DNA of 64,000 bases from Hyalella azteca (GCF_000764305.2 NW_025937992.1:96358-160357), one strand, 5' to 3'. Shown: positions 1-14,500, counted from the stretch's first letter. Numbers and translations are program-made. Notes: generated by a model from the letters alone, not told the origin.

Positions 1-470
1 TTGTAAGCACGACGCCCCCGAGGCTCTCAAGGCAGTCACAAGCGTGGGAGTAAAACTTGATATCCCAGCTGGTCTTCAGAGGTGTTTTATTTTCATAGAA
101 TTTTTATTACAAATTGCTTCATAAAAAGGTTGTGAATTTTGCGGAAGAAACTGCTATTAAGGGGAAAAAATGTCAGCATACAGCTGAGTATTGAGGATGA
201 GGATATGGGATAAATTAAATATTAGATGACGTTCGACCTTTAAAAAAGATATGATTTTTCTTAGGGGATCAAGGTGAGTGGAAATTTTCATTTTAAAAGC
301 TAATCTAAATCGAGTCAAAGCTGTAAATATAAAAAATTAAACTTTGCAGACATGACTAGATTTAACAAAATCTCCTGTCAGATTAGTTTCGTATTAAAAA
401 GGAAAATTCACATTGAACACATTAGAATAAATTATTTTAAAAAGTTTTGACATTTCACATTCTTGCACTG
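1..470. other. Intergenic, nothing recognised
   Basis: AT-rich sequence with no coding, RNA or repeat signature that I can support. Confidence 0.5.
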
Positions 471-710
471 CATCACGCGTCACACCATCACGCGTCCCTG
501 CATCACGCGTCACACCATTACGCGTCCCTGCATCACGCGTCCCTGCATCACGCGTCACAGCATCACGCGTCCCTGCATCACACGTCCCTGCATCACGCGT
601 CCCTGCATCACGCGTCCCTGCATAACGCGTACCAGCATCACGCGTCCCTGCATAACGCGTACCAGCATCACGCGTCCCTGCATCACGCGTCCCTGCATCA
701 CGCGTCCGTC
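471..710. repeat. 15-bp minisatellite (16 units)
   Basis: Sixteen contiguous 15-bp units of the form CATCACGCGTCCCTG with a few variants (CACAC, CACAG or ACCAG endings, CATAAC starts). All but one unit keep the palindrome ACGCGT. The period is a multiple of three, so long frames stay open on both strands. These frames are repeat artefacts, not genes. The array ends in a 10-bp inverted repeat (692-701 against 711-720). Confidence 0.95.
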
Positions 711-2281
711 GTGATGCAGGCGCTCCAGGCATTGGTGGTGCGAGAAGAAGTAGCGGACGTGACGACGAAGCGTCCGGTATTTTACTGTCGTCCGCTGTTA
801 ATAACTAAATAACTAAAGAAATCCTACACCACTCTTAATCTTGAGGATATGCAGTGCAATTGTCCCATCGACATAGATCCCATCTCTATGGATTAGTGAA
901 ATATTTCTGCGTAAATTACATGAATAAATAAATACGAACTTAGCTCCCATTCCATTTTCTGTAGGCAGAATATTAGCTGGCAATATATTTGTTCAAAAAA
1001 ATCAAACTCTTTCTCTATATTCATTGCAGATGAATCTTAAGAGCTAGTATCACAATGAAGACATTACTATAATTTATGCACTCTTTCATCAACATTAATA
1101 ATTGCTAATCAGCGTTCGAAATTTCATTGTTACCCAAGTACTTCACTAATTCCTAATGATCAGTTTATGATAAAAATGAAACGCGGCGTCAAATTTTGCG
1201 TATATGATTGCGCTGGAATGAGTATTAAAATAAACTAGTATGATGAATCCTCTGTGTATTTTTACAGTCGATAAATTATGCTTATAACGCAACTAGTCCA
1301 AAACCTGCGAGAAATTCATCATTCTGAATGAAGTTTATTTTGGCAAGAAACTCTACTATTTAAATTTATTCACGGGCAGAGCAACATAAATTTAGCTCAC
1401 ACCTCAAATGTAGACCACGGTTTCATAGCCAACTTATTCTGAAGTTATCTAATTACAAGAAAATTCAAAGTCTGAGAGTGTTTTGGCCATACTGAGGGAG
1501 GAAGTTCCTAGTAACACCTCTGTACAATCTACTTACAGTAAAGTAGTTCTAACGACAGCAACATAACATCTGTGGCGCACTTAAATTTCTCTTCACAAAT
1601 ATTGTTGTTAAATGGAGTTTCAAGGCCACTGTACCGCGGATATTACACGACATTTTCATTGCATATTAATTGTAGTGAGACGAAGATGCGAGGCCAGCTT
1701 GTTGAAAATACTATAATTTTACGAATTAAAGAGTTAAATTTCGTTACGATTTTTATTTTAAGCGTAATTTTATTCAGATTCAGTCACGAGCGTCAGTTAT
1801 TTGTTTAAAAACACAAAATCATCAATATATTATCTGCATTCCAGAAACGCATTTAAATCAGGCTATTGCAAAATCGAATTCATGGAAATGATGCACTCTA
1901 CATGCCTGCGTAAATGGCTATACAACGGTCTTCAAATGTACAAAGAATGTCCCAAAATACAAAAAAATATTCATATTTATTGTGAAAATTTTGAGAAGCC
2001 ATGTAATAACTTTAATAGGCAAAAACCACGAGCTACTTATTTTTAACGATATTATTGTACATTTGGATGTTATTTGAAGGATAAATGAAGCTAAATCATA
2101 AGCTTAATTATTTAATATCATCAAATAGCAAATAAAAACAAGACTAAATCGTGGGCTTCATCATTCATTGAGGTGTAATTGCAACATTTTGCCCGGTATA
2201 GTGAGTGCGACGCTCAAAATTTGGCTTGATTCGATTGAGTTTCATGAATATTTTTTCAAATCCACTGAAAAATTAACTTGT
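711..2281. other. Intergenic, nothing recognised
   Basis: AT-rich unique-looking sequence. Open frames at 1572-2046 have no family features and unremarkable composition. Confidence 0.4.
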
Positions 2282-2434
2282 TCAGGATAAGCCTAAATTA
2301 TTCGCGGTTTGCTTCAAAAGTTTAGCATCAAACTCGAGCTTCATTTCGTGAACGTAAAACATTGGAAAACGAGAAATGTTTTCGAACGAGTTTCGCCAGA
2401 GTTCCAGCAAAATACCTAAATCCTCATTGGAACT
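2282..2434 (-). CDS. Candidate 3' terminal exon, unknown protein
   Basis: A - strand frame of 50 codons plus stop follows a good acceptor: a long pyrimidine-rich run ending TTGCAG, then AGT TCC AAT GAG in phase 0, closed by TGA. The peptide starts SSNEDLGILLELW and contains FPMFYVHEMKLEF. I recognise no domain and find no partner exon nearby. The frame also stays open upstream of the acceptor, to 2614. It could equally be a chance frame. Only the acceptor and the open frame support it. Confidence 0.15.
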   Translation of the reverse strand, partial: SSNEDLGILLELWRNSFENISRFPMFYVHEMKLEFDAKLLKQTANNLGLS

Positions 2435-5312
2435 CTGCAATGCAAATGAAATGGAAGCAAGGAAAGTTTGTTGCGATGCTACGGAAGCTACTGACGCAAC
2501 TCGCTGAGGATAGGATTTAATGCTTACGTAATCCCCGTAGCAGGAAATGCTTACGTGAAGAAAGGATCCAATAGTGGAACCTTTATTACTCTTAGTTACA
2601 ATTTCCGCAGTCAATATTCTTTGTATTTGCTTAGAAATAATCGAATTAGAAATAAATAAATAGAAATAAATAATCGAATTAGAAATAATCGAGTAGTGAA
2701 ATCATCTGGGAATGATTTACACGTTGATCAGCAACATCAACGCATTTCCACAAAATTAGGTTAATGTTAATCAAATACATTGATTAACAACTTTCATCTT
2801 TCTTCTGACTGAGAACCATTATTATTTTATGACCTTTAAAATTCATATCGGAAATTGGTAGAAGATGGTAAGGATTAAACCGTCAAGGAGTAATTAATTT
2901 CCGTAATCATTTTAGATCAGAAATTAGAAAATAATCCATTTGGTGTAGCATAGTTTATTGAAATTAAGCAAATAATCCATAGATATAGCTTCAATCTTAT
3001 ATTGAACGATTGTGCTGAATTTACTCGTATTGTTGGCGTTAATGGTAAAAACGGTCTGGTTTATATCCATGACGACCCATTAAATTCCATGTATTCAGCC
3101 AAGTCATTCTTACAGTGCAAGGAATGAACAAAAAATTTCAGTTCCGTTAGGAGTATGGAAAATTCTAAATTTGTTAGGATAATGGAGTGAATTACATTTA
3201 CAGGAACCCGTCCGGAATTTCACTTTCGAAAAAATAAATGTTATCGGTAATTATTTAATTTACGCCACAAAATTTCATGTCTACATTCTCTACAACGCTT
3301 TTATGGAATATTTTAGGTACCAGAGTTTCAGGAAAAAAAATCTTCTAAAGTCATTGGCGCGCTCAACACGAAACATAAATTAGATTACGTCTTCAGCAGG
3401 CTGTTGTAGCACTCAAAGAATTTCTCGGGCTGTGACTTCGATCTTTTTTTTCTCATTTGGCATTCACGGAGAGTCAAACTAAAAGTCGTTATTTCCTCAC
3501 TGACTGAGGAAGCGCGTAAATTTGTTTGGCAATACAAACCTTGCCTTTTCTCCATCGTCACCTCAGATTGCTCAAAAATCGTCCATACAATTCCTTACGT
3601 TCATGAAAAATATATGGCGAAACTTTAGAACTCAAGTTGACTATTAAACTCAAGTTGACCATATGAAATCTAATTAAGCCGCTATTAATAAATAAAGGAG
3701 TTAAGTTGTTCATTTCTCATATCAACACATGAAGAAAGCAGAACAAAAATATACAGTTTCGAGATGAATTTCGACTCCTTCAAGATCTGCGTTGAGGCTT
3801 GAGTGAACGCGTTCAACGAAGCCAATAAAAACTGTGATGTTTCGAAATGAATTCACAGTGAATACATTGCTCTCAAGTTACATGTTTGCCTGTGGAGGAA
3901 GCTTCAATATCTCTCCCTTGACTGCCGCCTGAGCTTGCGCAATAAAAATACCATAAAAAGCGCAGCTTAGGATTATAAGAAAGATTTGAATGGTAATTGG
4001 CCGCGCGACCGAGCTCTTCTTCAAGGTACAAGCGCCTGGGCAAAGCCTGACACGAGTGACAGTGAACGCTCAAGCTTTTGTGTGTGTTTGGCTTTTTATT
4101 AAAAGTATTAAAAAGAACGCGGTCGTGCAATCACGGCCAAGACTTATTGTGATGCAAACATACAAAGAAAATATAATTTTTTTTGAAAAATGTGAAATTG
4201 TACGGATCTGTTTCGCTTGGATCAGAATAATGATGAAAGGATGAAGCATAAATTTGTAAACAGTCTCAAAAATAATATGAATAAGCCAAAGATTGTGTGC
4301 CAGAAATGAATGTTTTACTATTCTTCCGATGACATTCAAGGAACTCTGCGAATTTTAAGGTCATTCTTAAAAAAAGTGCATTGACCAACTATATTTTATT
4401 TTGGTCACAAAATTTTCAGTTTACTTCTATAATTTCCTAATTTTAACTTTTATACTAGATATGCAATAAATTATTGTACAAATCCATCATTGTAGGTTAA
4501 TTCTGCATTCAAGAAGTTCATTGGTAATGGCCGAGAAAAAATGCGCTCTGCTGGAATGAAACAAATTGGTTGAATTACATTAATTGAGAGTGAAAGTGTA
4601 ATTAGCACAAGAAATCATTGTAAAACAAAATTATTCACCACACATAAAAAATTATATAATTGAATTTTCTCCGAATTATTAAATATTTTGGAAAATTTAC
4701 CGGTAAAAGTCACCCACCATGACAAATCCACAACTTATTCGATGAGTTAAATCTGAGTAGTGAATCTATTGTACTCAATTAAACATCACAATTTACTTCA
4801 TATCTTATAAAAATCTTGCACTATTGCAACAATTTGATTGGAATATAAATTCATTGTTATGAAGAAGAAATACAAATTCTAGCGTCAAATGTAATGGTGA
4901 CCGTTGGTCTCATTTGCATTCGTAACGAAACGACCGATGATTTGTAATTTTTTAGTCATTGGAATTTTCAAAAACCCCTCCCGAAGAGCTTGATGGTCTA
5001 ATCAGGAATTTTTTGAAGTTTCAAAATTTTTCGATGGTCTAATCAGGGCTTCTGCTCTGCGAAAAGGAATTCGTTTCAGTGAAATTTCTCAAGCACTGAT
5101 ACCACAAAGCCGACGATAACGAAGCTAAAATTTGAAACCTCGAACTTTTTAGAAATACTGGATCAATACTTGGCTTTTTTAGAGGTAGAAATGAAATGCT
5201 TTTGAAGGGAGCTAGTGTTTCTAATATACTCAGGTCACGTTTTAAGCCTCGTATATTCTTTACAAGCCTCGTATATTTTCTTTGTTAATTTTTGTATTAT
5301 ACAAAGCTTTAC
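2435..5312. other. Intergenic, nothing firm
   Basis: AT-rich sequence. A - strand frame at 3873-4064 follows a CAG acceptor-like site but has no recognisable content. Nothing else is supported. Confidence 0.4.
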
Positions 5313-5487
5313 CTCAGTATGAGATTTTGTTCGAGCTGATGTTCAGGAACAGGTCCGAAATTTTCGTTTCTAACTCTGATTTTGGAATCACTGATTAGTA
5401 GCTCATCAGCAACGGCAGTAACTTCCGCAGATGAGGCACTAAGTCCTGATTTTAGAGGCAAATATTTCTGCTGACTCTGTATTGTTT
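5313..5487 (-). CDS. Candidate internal exon, unknown protein
   Basis: On the - strand this 175-nt segment has both splice borders. The acceptor is a T-rich run ending ATTTTAG at 5488, and the donor reads CTGAG|GTAAAG at 5313. It is fully open: entry phase 1, exit phase 2, 57 whole codons. The peptide is hydrophilic, Ser/Gln/Glu-rich near the start (SQQKYLPLKSGLSASSAEV) and ends RNENFGPVPEHQLEQN. I do not recognise the family. No compatible neighbouring exon was identified, so the gene it would belong to is unknown. A chance open segment remains possible. Confidence 0.3.
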
Positions 5488-7429
5488 CTAAAATGTAAGT
5501 AAAATCGGTAAAATAAAAAGGAAACATGAAAATAAGTTGGCCATAAATGCTCCTTTACAATTGCCTGTTCCCTATTTGACTAAATTTGAATGATGAAAAT
5601 CTATTTCTAATGATTATGTTTAAATTTTCAGGGCAATAATAACTTACAGCCTAAATAGAAAATTTACAAGTTGAATTGACAAATGTACATATTTATCGCC
5701 GCATTCGGGCTATTCCAATCCATCTGATCAAAAAAGCTTCAGCTAGGTTAATTTATTGGTGAATTTTTAGCTAACTAATAAGCAAATACTCTGGAAGGTA
5801 CTGGCTGATCCGAGGTGATGACTCAATGGGCCTTTTGCCCTATTGTTGGCCCATCAAAAACAGCATAACACTCTAAAATACATTCTATTGTAACACCGAC
5901 TATTTATTTGAGCAGATAATAAGGAAATTAAATTGCCTTAGTTTATTTTGAGTTCGGCTTTATTCCGTCTGTACACCTTCGTTAGCGAACAATCTTATTT
6001 GTTTACAAAACTCATCCAAGTTGACAATACAACAAGAGATGCGAGTTCAAGTCGCGGGACGAGTTCCCAAAAGTTGTTCTGGCTAACTTGGTGAATTTTA
6101 AGGCGTTCATTAGCACTTGTGTAACAGCAAACACAAGTTACCGCGTCACACAATTTACGAGGACTCACTTTTCAGAAGTGTTTTCTTAACAAAATTTATT
6201 TCGTATTCAAACCAGGAAATGTTTCATTGACTTAGTAGGCTTTAAATTCTTCAAAAAATGTGTTTTTTTACAAGTTCGGTTACTTAAGTCACGTTCGAAG
6301 TAATTCTGTTTAATGACTTTAGCGAGAGCGACAGGCCTACGACGAGCCGATAAGAAGCATCACAAAAACTATTGAAATTCAGCGGAGGAATTGGCTTACT
6401 TAAAACTTCGAAATAGAATTTCACTCCCTAGTTATATTTTGAAAAAGTTGGAGCTTCTTCAGAAACTAAAACTGAATTTCTTATCCTTGAATCACGCCGA
6501 TGACTCAAAGATTTTATCAAGGCTTCTGCCAATGTTGTCAGTAAACGTCAATTGTTGTAAAAGTTTTTGAAAGCAAAGCTCGATCTATCATTCCCCTCAG
6601 CCCGCTACGTCCATCTTCGGTACTCCAAATAAGACACGCATTACAGGGTGAGAAATCGTATTTTCTTTTACAAGATGCATCGGCTTAGTGAAGCTAGAAA
6701 CAATATTTTGAGTCTGTGTCGAAAATTTTTAAATTTGTTAGCTATCTGTTTCTTAATTGAATTGAAAATAGTCGTGTGATTCAACAATTTAAAGCAAGCT
6801 TCGTGGCTACTTAACACATGGTCAATGTGAAAAATGAACTGGTTTGATAAAAGAAATTCGATTCTGCTTAAATATTTTTACTTTCAAAAGTATTCCGGTT
6901 GGAAATGTGGGAAATTAAGGTCGAGAAATGCATAAACAAACTAATTATAATAAATTGTATTGTAACGGCGTACACTTTGCACAATCAGAAACACTTCAAA
7001 TCTTTTTTATCCGTAGTGCTTTGTTTTGTTTTGAATTTTCTCAGCATCAAATTAATTGCTTAATAAACAGGCCCCAAAAAATCGAATCACACAAATTCAG
7101 ATTCATTATAAATTCAGTGCAACTTATAACTGGAAAAATTGCAACACAAGGAATAGAAAAATTACGTCAAGTCAAGTCTTGCAAAATCGAAGTATAAACT
7201 CATTATCACTTTCCACAATGAAACATGGAACTCATTTAACCTATTTAAACCAACCAATTATGAATATTAACTCATGTGAATTATCACTTCTCAAAGTGGA
7301 GTAGTAACTCGTGCAACTTGTCACCGACAAACATATACACGTAGAATATTTTATTATGTAAACTTGAAACCTGGAAGGTTTTAAGGAATTATATTTGACT
7401 AGGAGTGAATAGACCTCAAGGAAGGAATT
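5488..7429. other. Intergenic, one transposon-end-like motif
   Basis: AT-rich sequence. At 5821-5857 a GC-rich motif (- strand AACAATAGGGCAAAAGGCCC) resembles the end of the inverted-repeat element at 20866-22156. Nothing else is recognised. Confidence 0.4.
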
Positions 7430-7570
7430 AATAGAGGGAATAAGGTCTTAAGGTAAGAGGGCTTAATTAATAGATAAGACCTTATTCCCTTATTCTTAAG
7501 ACCTTATTAATAGATAAGGTTTTAATTAATAGAGGGAATAAGGTCTTTCCTTAAGGTCTAAATAGACCGT
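7430..7570. repeat. Nested inverted and direct repeats
   Basis: The word AATAAGGTCTTAAGG and its reverse complement recur within 140 bp. GGGAATAAGGTCT at 7436 pairs with AGACCTTATTCCC at 7477. A near-palindrome spans 7501-7520, and a further direct copy of GAGGGAATAAGGTCTT begins near 7532. This may be a decayed foldback element or a slippage product. Confidence 0.7.
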
Positions 7571-8445
7571 AAGGAGGGAATTTATATTTGACGAGGTCTA
7601 TGCAAAGCATCGTCTACCTAACGGAAGGAGAATGCCGATTCACTAAGGATTGCAAGATGTCCGTGGAGTGAGGTCAATTTAGCGGGATGTTTATATATAG
7701 CATTAGAAAGCCGCGAATAATCAAATTTGAAATTGGTTGGGGTTAGTGCTAAAGGAGATTAATGCTGGAAAAATTTATTGATACTTATTGATACTTATTA
7801 TTACTTAATAAACAAAATTACTTGATACTTCACATGCTTATTTTCAGTGACAAATTTTTATTGGTTTTATGGGAGGCTTTTTAATGGGATATTTTTAATT
7901 TGGTACCTTTTTTGCTTTCTTATCAGTATCGCATTAATACTTAATCGATATATGTACCACCTTTGTCGCTTGCGAAGCGTGTTGGCTTCTATGGGCATTC
8001 ACAATGAAGCTTTTGTCATTTTACAACATTATTTATTCAACTGTATTGCGTTGTTTGCTCCAGTGTGAAATAAGGATAAAGAATTGAACACCTTTTATAT
8101 AAATGATTTTCGAAAGAACGATAAATGCCGCAACAGAGCCTTCTGCATCAACCACATTTCTTCTTCGCTCCCATTTTTGTAATAATAAAATCTATTCATA
8201 AAAATTCAAACTTGCCGACAGTTACTCGTTGGCATTCGTCATGCTTTATAAGCCGCAGTAAATCTCACCGAAATCTTACTAGCGTCGCGTCTGTGCATTT
8301 CTGCGGATCACATAAATTTGTTTGCGGAGATCTTGGCTGAGACGCCAGATTTGTGGCAGCGTCAAGCAGTGCATCGCTGAGCGCCTCCAGCGCCCGACCG
8401 CCGCCTCGCAGCCGACAGCAACGCGTTCACTGCACTGTATAAAAA
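7571..8445. other. Intergenic; GC-rich patch near its end
   Basis: Mostly AT-rich. About 8335-8440 is clearly GC-richer and partly open on the - strand after an ATACAG acceptor-like site. The frames conflict and no exon can be fixed. Confidence 0.3.
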
Positions 8446-8568
<123 letters not shown>

Positions 8569-11500
8569 TCGAATTTAATATATTAGTTTGAATTCAATAT
8601 GTAAAATTTCAGCTGTGCTTATCAATATTAATTTAAAGTTAATCGTATTTTGAATTTGATATTAATTTCAATTTAATAATAATATGAATTCGATATTAAT
8701 CTGAATTTAATTTTAATATGAATATAATATTTGAATTAAATGATGAATTGAATTTGAATCAATTTTCTTTCAATGACCCTAATTATGCAATGCAGCTGAG
8801 ACTGAAAGGTCATTGAGAAAGTACAGTCTAGAATGGCTGCGTCACGTAATTTCGACATCAGGCAGACGTTGGTCTTTACATTCTCCGTTTCAGATTTAGA
8901 GTTGACTACATCCTATTGTCAGAAGAACCTGAATTGACAAAAAAATATTCATATTGTCTAACTGCTTAATCATGTCTTCATTAATAATTACAACTTTATT
9001 ACAAATCAGTAAAATGATATTTGTTATAGTGAAAATTGAGGCAAAATTGTCAAATTTTGTAAACAAGTTTAAATGGCATGCAATGAAATTATTACAGCTT
9101 TCGCGCTGCCTGCGTAAGTTCAAGCTTGATATCCAAGTAAATTTGTTGATCTCAAGGTAAGCCATTAATAATTTGCTATATTAAATTTTATTGTAGGTAT
9201 ATAAATTTTCATGGTCATAATTGAGGAATAAACAGATTTGATTGATGCACTGTGTCTCTTAATAATTTTACGCATAACGTACACTAACATAGAAATCCAA
9301 ACATTTGGAAAATGCATTTTTGGAGCAGGGTAACTTATTGAAATAATTATAATTCAGGACACTCGTATTCCAGTTGTCGATCCAAAAAACATTTAATTAT
9401 ATGAACATTCTCACAGATAGACCCAATATGAGTTGCACTGTTTCTTTGTTAAAGCAAATTATTACAAGTCTTTGTTTCGAATACTTTTTGCCAAAACCAG
9501 AAATATTTTATAACTGATTTCTATTCTGCATGATGATCTTCGTTGTGAATCAAAACAAAAATCATTATTAAATTGGCAAATGAATAAATACTATTCTATC
9601 ACCCATATTTGAAAACTGTCACGAAGATAAATTATTAGCTTGATAAATGGTATGATAAACATAGTCGTCTTACAAACATATCAGATAAGATAGCCGTAAA
9701 AAGCTGACGATACGTTACAGTTGATTTCACAATTATGTTTCTCTTCAGTTCCATTACACTGAGATGGTGCATCTGAAATCGTTTAGTAAAAGATTAGCTT
9801 CAAATAAATTTTTCAAATGCTCGAATTCATTATCTTTGTGGATAAAAAGAGAGAAGTCGATTGCTTCTCCAAATTATGTTAATGGTCCCCAAATTATTTC
9901 TATGTCTTGTAATACACGAGCCCTATTTCATTTTTCGAGTCCGAAAAAGTGACTAATGCAATTCTAATAAAATATTTATTGTTTTAACAGGAAATTATTT
10001 CCAACTCTCGCATTTAAATAATTGTAAATTTAAAGTTTTTCGAACATTATTGTCTTTTCTGCTACAATAAGAACAATATGGATGTAAGACATTAATATAC
10101 TTCACCTACCTAAATATGCTTATAATATTTAGAAAGCCGAATATTGTCTTTTATTCTCTATAGAATCAACTTCAGGCATGTGGAAATAGATTTGGATAAC
10201 ATTTTACATGTTCATCTTTTTATTCATAAAATTTTTAAATATAAAGCAGAAGCAAATAAACATTTATAGTTTATTATAGTTATATAATTATAACTATATT
10301 ATATTAAATTTATAAATAAAATATAGTTATAACGGAAAAAGTAAAACATATTGTAAACAGGTAGATTTTCACTCGTGACTGTCACGTCATCTGCCACGAC
10401 AGTTTACTAATCCTTCGTTCTATTGCCTAATTAAGGCAGTGTTTGCCGATTTAATAATAGAGCTTACATGTTGGTTTTCCTGCATGTTTTTCATGTTTGA
10501 TTGTCATACACGGTTTCAATGACCATTTGAACGCATTGCTGTCTGTTCTACTTTGAGAATATTAAAGGTCATTAATGCCATATTCCATTTGAACTTTCCA
10601 GCGCGATATTCCTTCTCCTATGCAAAAAACATAAGTGATACTCCTTAAAAGTTTCTCTTGTCCTCTACTAAATATGAAATGAAATATTGGTCTCAATTCC
10701 CGCAGAGTTCTCGGACGATTCCAAGTTCAAAATTTCAAAATTGTCTCGAGACATTTTAATCAGTAAATGTGACATAAATGTTTAGTCAAAATTACCTGTG
10801 CAGATGAATATTGTTATAATTTGATCTACAAAGACTCACAGAGGAGTAATTTGGTGATATGTCAACAGGAAAGGTTATTTTAATTTATTCGGAATAGCGA
10901 ATCAGAACAGTAACAAACAATTTCAGTACTTCTGAAATGATAATTAGCGTTACTTAGAAGGAAAAAATGTTAGAGACATCATCTAATAGAGAATTATTAT
11001 GCATGGTATAATGATCGAAAAAAAGTTCATATGTTATGTTGGAAAAATAGATCGTAATTGCAGATAAATTTGCGTAGCGTGTCAAAAAAAATCAAAAGGC
11101 AGACTTAGACTTGAGGGGAAGGCAAATCTGCGTTGGTAACTTTTCCTTAAATTCAGTTTTAGAACAGAACTCAAAATCATAATAAACCTAATCAATCTAA
11201 ACTCCATATAATAGTTTTCTACTTGTTAACACAACGAATCACATACCACCGAAGTTTACAACCACAGGTGGGCTGAAATAACCTACATGCTTCAATTAAT
11301 GACATAGTTTGAGCCTCAAATATGCAATCGAATCGTATCCAATGGTGCTGTGGTACAATACTATTCTAAAAAGTCCTGAAATAACTAAAATAACTTCTGC
11401 GAGACTTTCCTCGGAGATTACATTGAAGTTATTCTAAATCAAAAAGAATGGAAAAATTGCAGAAAAAAATGTGATTGGTCTCTAAAAAATCTGACATTAA

Positions 11501-14500
11501 AAGGGCGATTGTATTGTGAATATTCGTGATTGAAGCATCCTAGTTAAATCTACCATTGGCACAATTCTTCATCCATATAAAGAGAATTTGTCATAAGGTT
11601 TAATATAATATTTTGCACCTTCCTGCGACATTAAGTTACTCGAAATGAATAAAATTTAAAGAGCTTTAGGCTATGATTAGAAAAGAAGCTCTAAAATTAA
11701 GTCCGATTGGAAGTTCAAACATGGTATCAGTAATAATATATTTAATAATGCTGGTAATAAATTGAGAAATGTTTAACATGTTAAACAGAGTTGGATGTGG
11801 GATTATTTTTGAGGTACAAAATTCAATGTCAAGCTTAGCGATAACTTAAAAGTTATAGCTAATACGTGGTTTTCACTTGCCAACTAGTAAGACACGTCGT
11901 GGGAAGACAGCTTCTTAGAGTACGAAATTCGACGCATTCTCTATTGAGGAGTTGAGCAATTTTCAATAAACTGCACTGCCGAGATTTGAGAGGCACTCGA
12001 TTTCAGCCTAGAGTTTGAATGTCCCCTGAATAGGCCGCTTTAGATTGCGGCTCAGCCAATACATTTTTTGCGCGGCCTCTTGGCTGAAGGGAACAAATAC
12101 TACCTTTTGCGTTGCATACATGAGGCAGAAGCTCTCGTTCGAACTCCTGCCAATTTCCTTCGAGCAAAATGATGCCAAGTTTACGTCCTTTTGAAACTCT
12201 TCTACCCTTTCAGCTAGACTGCTTGAAATTCCCCTTCCTGTCTCCTTCCCTTTGTGTGCTGACGCCCTTCCATGCACCCTTCATCCCCTTCCATTGCTCC
12301 CGAGGGGAAAGTTTTCGCTTGTATTCTCACGCCTCTGGCAGAGTTTGGTCCCTCCTATCCTAGTCTCCTCGAACTCCTATTGGACGTCGACACAATTTCA
12401 TCAACCAATACAAGGTCGGCTACAGCCCCCTTTCGATGAGATTCTCGAAAATTCGCTATGCTGATACGGTGCCGTACACACACATACACACACGAGGCTG
12501 TGTGTACACTCGGTAAGTTGAATGTTACAAGGCGATCTACAGCGTCAAATAACGCATATATCCTCAGCATCCCCTTCGTCTTAGCGTCTCTAATAACCTC
12601 TTCGGTCATGTTTGCTTTGATACTGGGGAAAAATAACCTCTATGATCACACGATGCGTGGTTTGTCCCATGCTTGATTTTTTATCGCTGAATTTTAAATA
12701 ACGGAACCGGAGCTACAGCTTCAACGGGCCTCCAACGCAGTAGAAATTCACCTCATCGATATTGCAACGTCAGGTTCATCCAGAACAGAAACACAGAACT
12801 GCAACAGAGTGTCATGCAAACCAGGTTGTACCGCATTTAAATAACTGAATAAATTCGAAAATAAATTCGATTTGCTATATATTCGTCAGATGTAATCTAA
12901 ATTAAAACGTCTCAAATATAGAGAATGAAATTTTGTAATTTGCGGCGTATGTAATTTAATGGTATTAAAATTATGGATTGCGTAATTATCCTCAGGGATT
13001 AATTCTGCACAGAACTTGGTTGTAGATAAACAAATTCTGAATATAAAAATTTCAGTCTGCTTTGCGTGGGATATCATGGGTTATCAGTATCACACACAAA
13101 CATTCAATTTGTGCAGGTTTAAACTGCAGCAGAAGAACTAAATTAAATGTTAGCCATTTTGTTGCAAAAGCTGGAATGCCTCCTCTTTTCAAGATTTCTA
13201 TTTATGAATTGGTCTGGATTAAACTCTTTTAAGTGCCAAAATATCGTAAGTACAACACCAAATAAGTCATACATGTTACAAATTGCACCTTCACTACTGG
13301 TCAACTTATAAACGCTAGGCTCAATGTAATTTGGATCCTAGCCATTTTTTGCAAATCGTGTAAATAAATAAAGCTGCTTATTTTGTAGGTTACAAACAAT
13401 CCAAAAGAATTGCGCTATAGCGTAAATTTATTGGTTACATTTGAGAGTTTCAAGCAATTTACATTTAGCCAAGAGTGTGCAATGATAATAAGAACTTTGA
13501 ACTAATTAACATTCAGAACTCTTAAATTTTCTAGCATTTTTAAAATTCTACAAAATTAAAATTGATTTTGATATCCCGGAAGAATTATTCCCACATCTTC
13601 AGTTCACTATGGAACAATTTTGCAATGGCGGTGTTGGGACATGTCACGGTAGCTAAATTTTAGCAAATGATTACATATATTTGATTTATCAGAATAAAGC
13701 AAATAGAACAATATTCGTTAACGAAGGTTTAAAGTGCTCACATTTTATTGATCGTTGATCGGAAAAAGAACGTCTTCACAAAGGCAAATCTAAATACTGT
13801 AACTATTCCAGAGACCTCGATTACCTTACAATGCTGGTTACCGTCAAAATCTTCTCTCGTGTTTTATCTGGGAAAAATATTCTTCGCAGAGAACGAATGT
13901 GAGAAACTAATAAAGCTTCTCTCCCGTCCATTTGCTCGGCTCAAAATTTTGTAAACTTTCCGCAGAAGGAGATTTAAAAACTTTGATTCTCCGTTCACCC
14001 AATAGTGTTCCAAAATAGAGTCCAATTCTGTTCCGAAAACAAGACAGTTTGTACACAAAAGGCCGCGCAATACAGATTCGCTCTCGAAACCTACCAACGG
14101 ACAAACACTTGCTTCGCAAAACTTCATCTCTGCGAATAAAAAGTTCGTCTAGAAATGCCAAGGGTTTCGGTCACTTAGCACAGGAAACGCGGCTACGAAG
14201 TTTTGAAGTTGTAGACTGTCTCTAAACTTGAAACTTGGTTGTACATCTCGCAACTTTGAAGCCCACGAACGTTTGTTGTTTAGGTTGCGAAAAATTTTTG
14301 CAAAAGAATTCCATTCATGTTTGGGTTGTTAGATTTTTTATTTTTTGTTTTTAGTTTTAGTTTGTTGTGAGCGCTCGTGCACCGTTCAAGAACGTAACTT
14401 AAATAAAATTAAGATGTGATATAAAATTATACATCTTAATTAATAAAAATTAGGATGTTTGTGGTACAAAATTGATGGCATAATTTAAATTAAAACTCAA

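Noticed and set aside
394..812. Long repetitive frames on both strands (HASLHH, RDAGT)
   Set aside because: They are translations of the 15-bp minisatellite. No splice signals or unique sequence support a gene.
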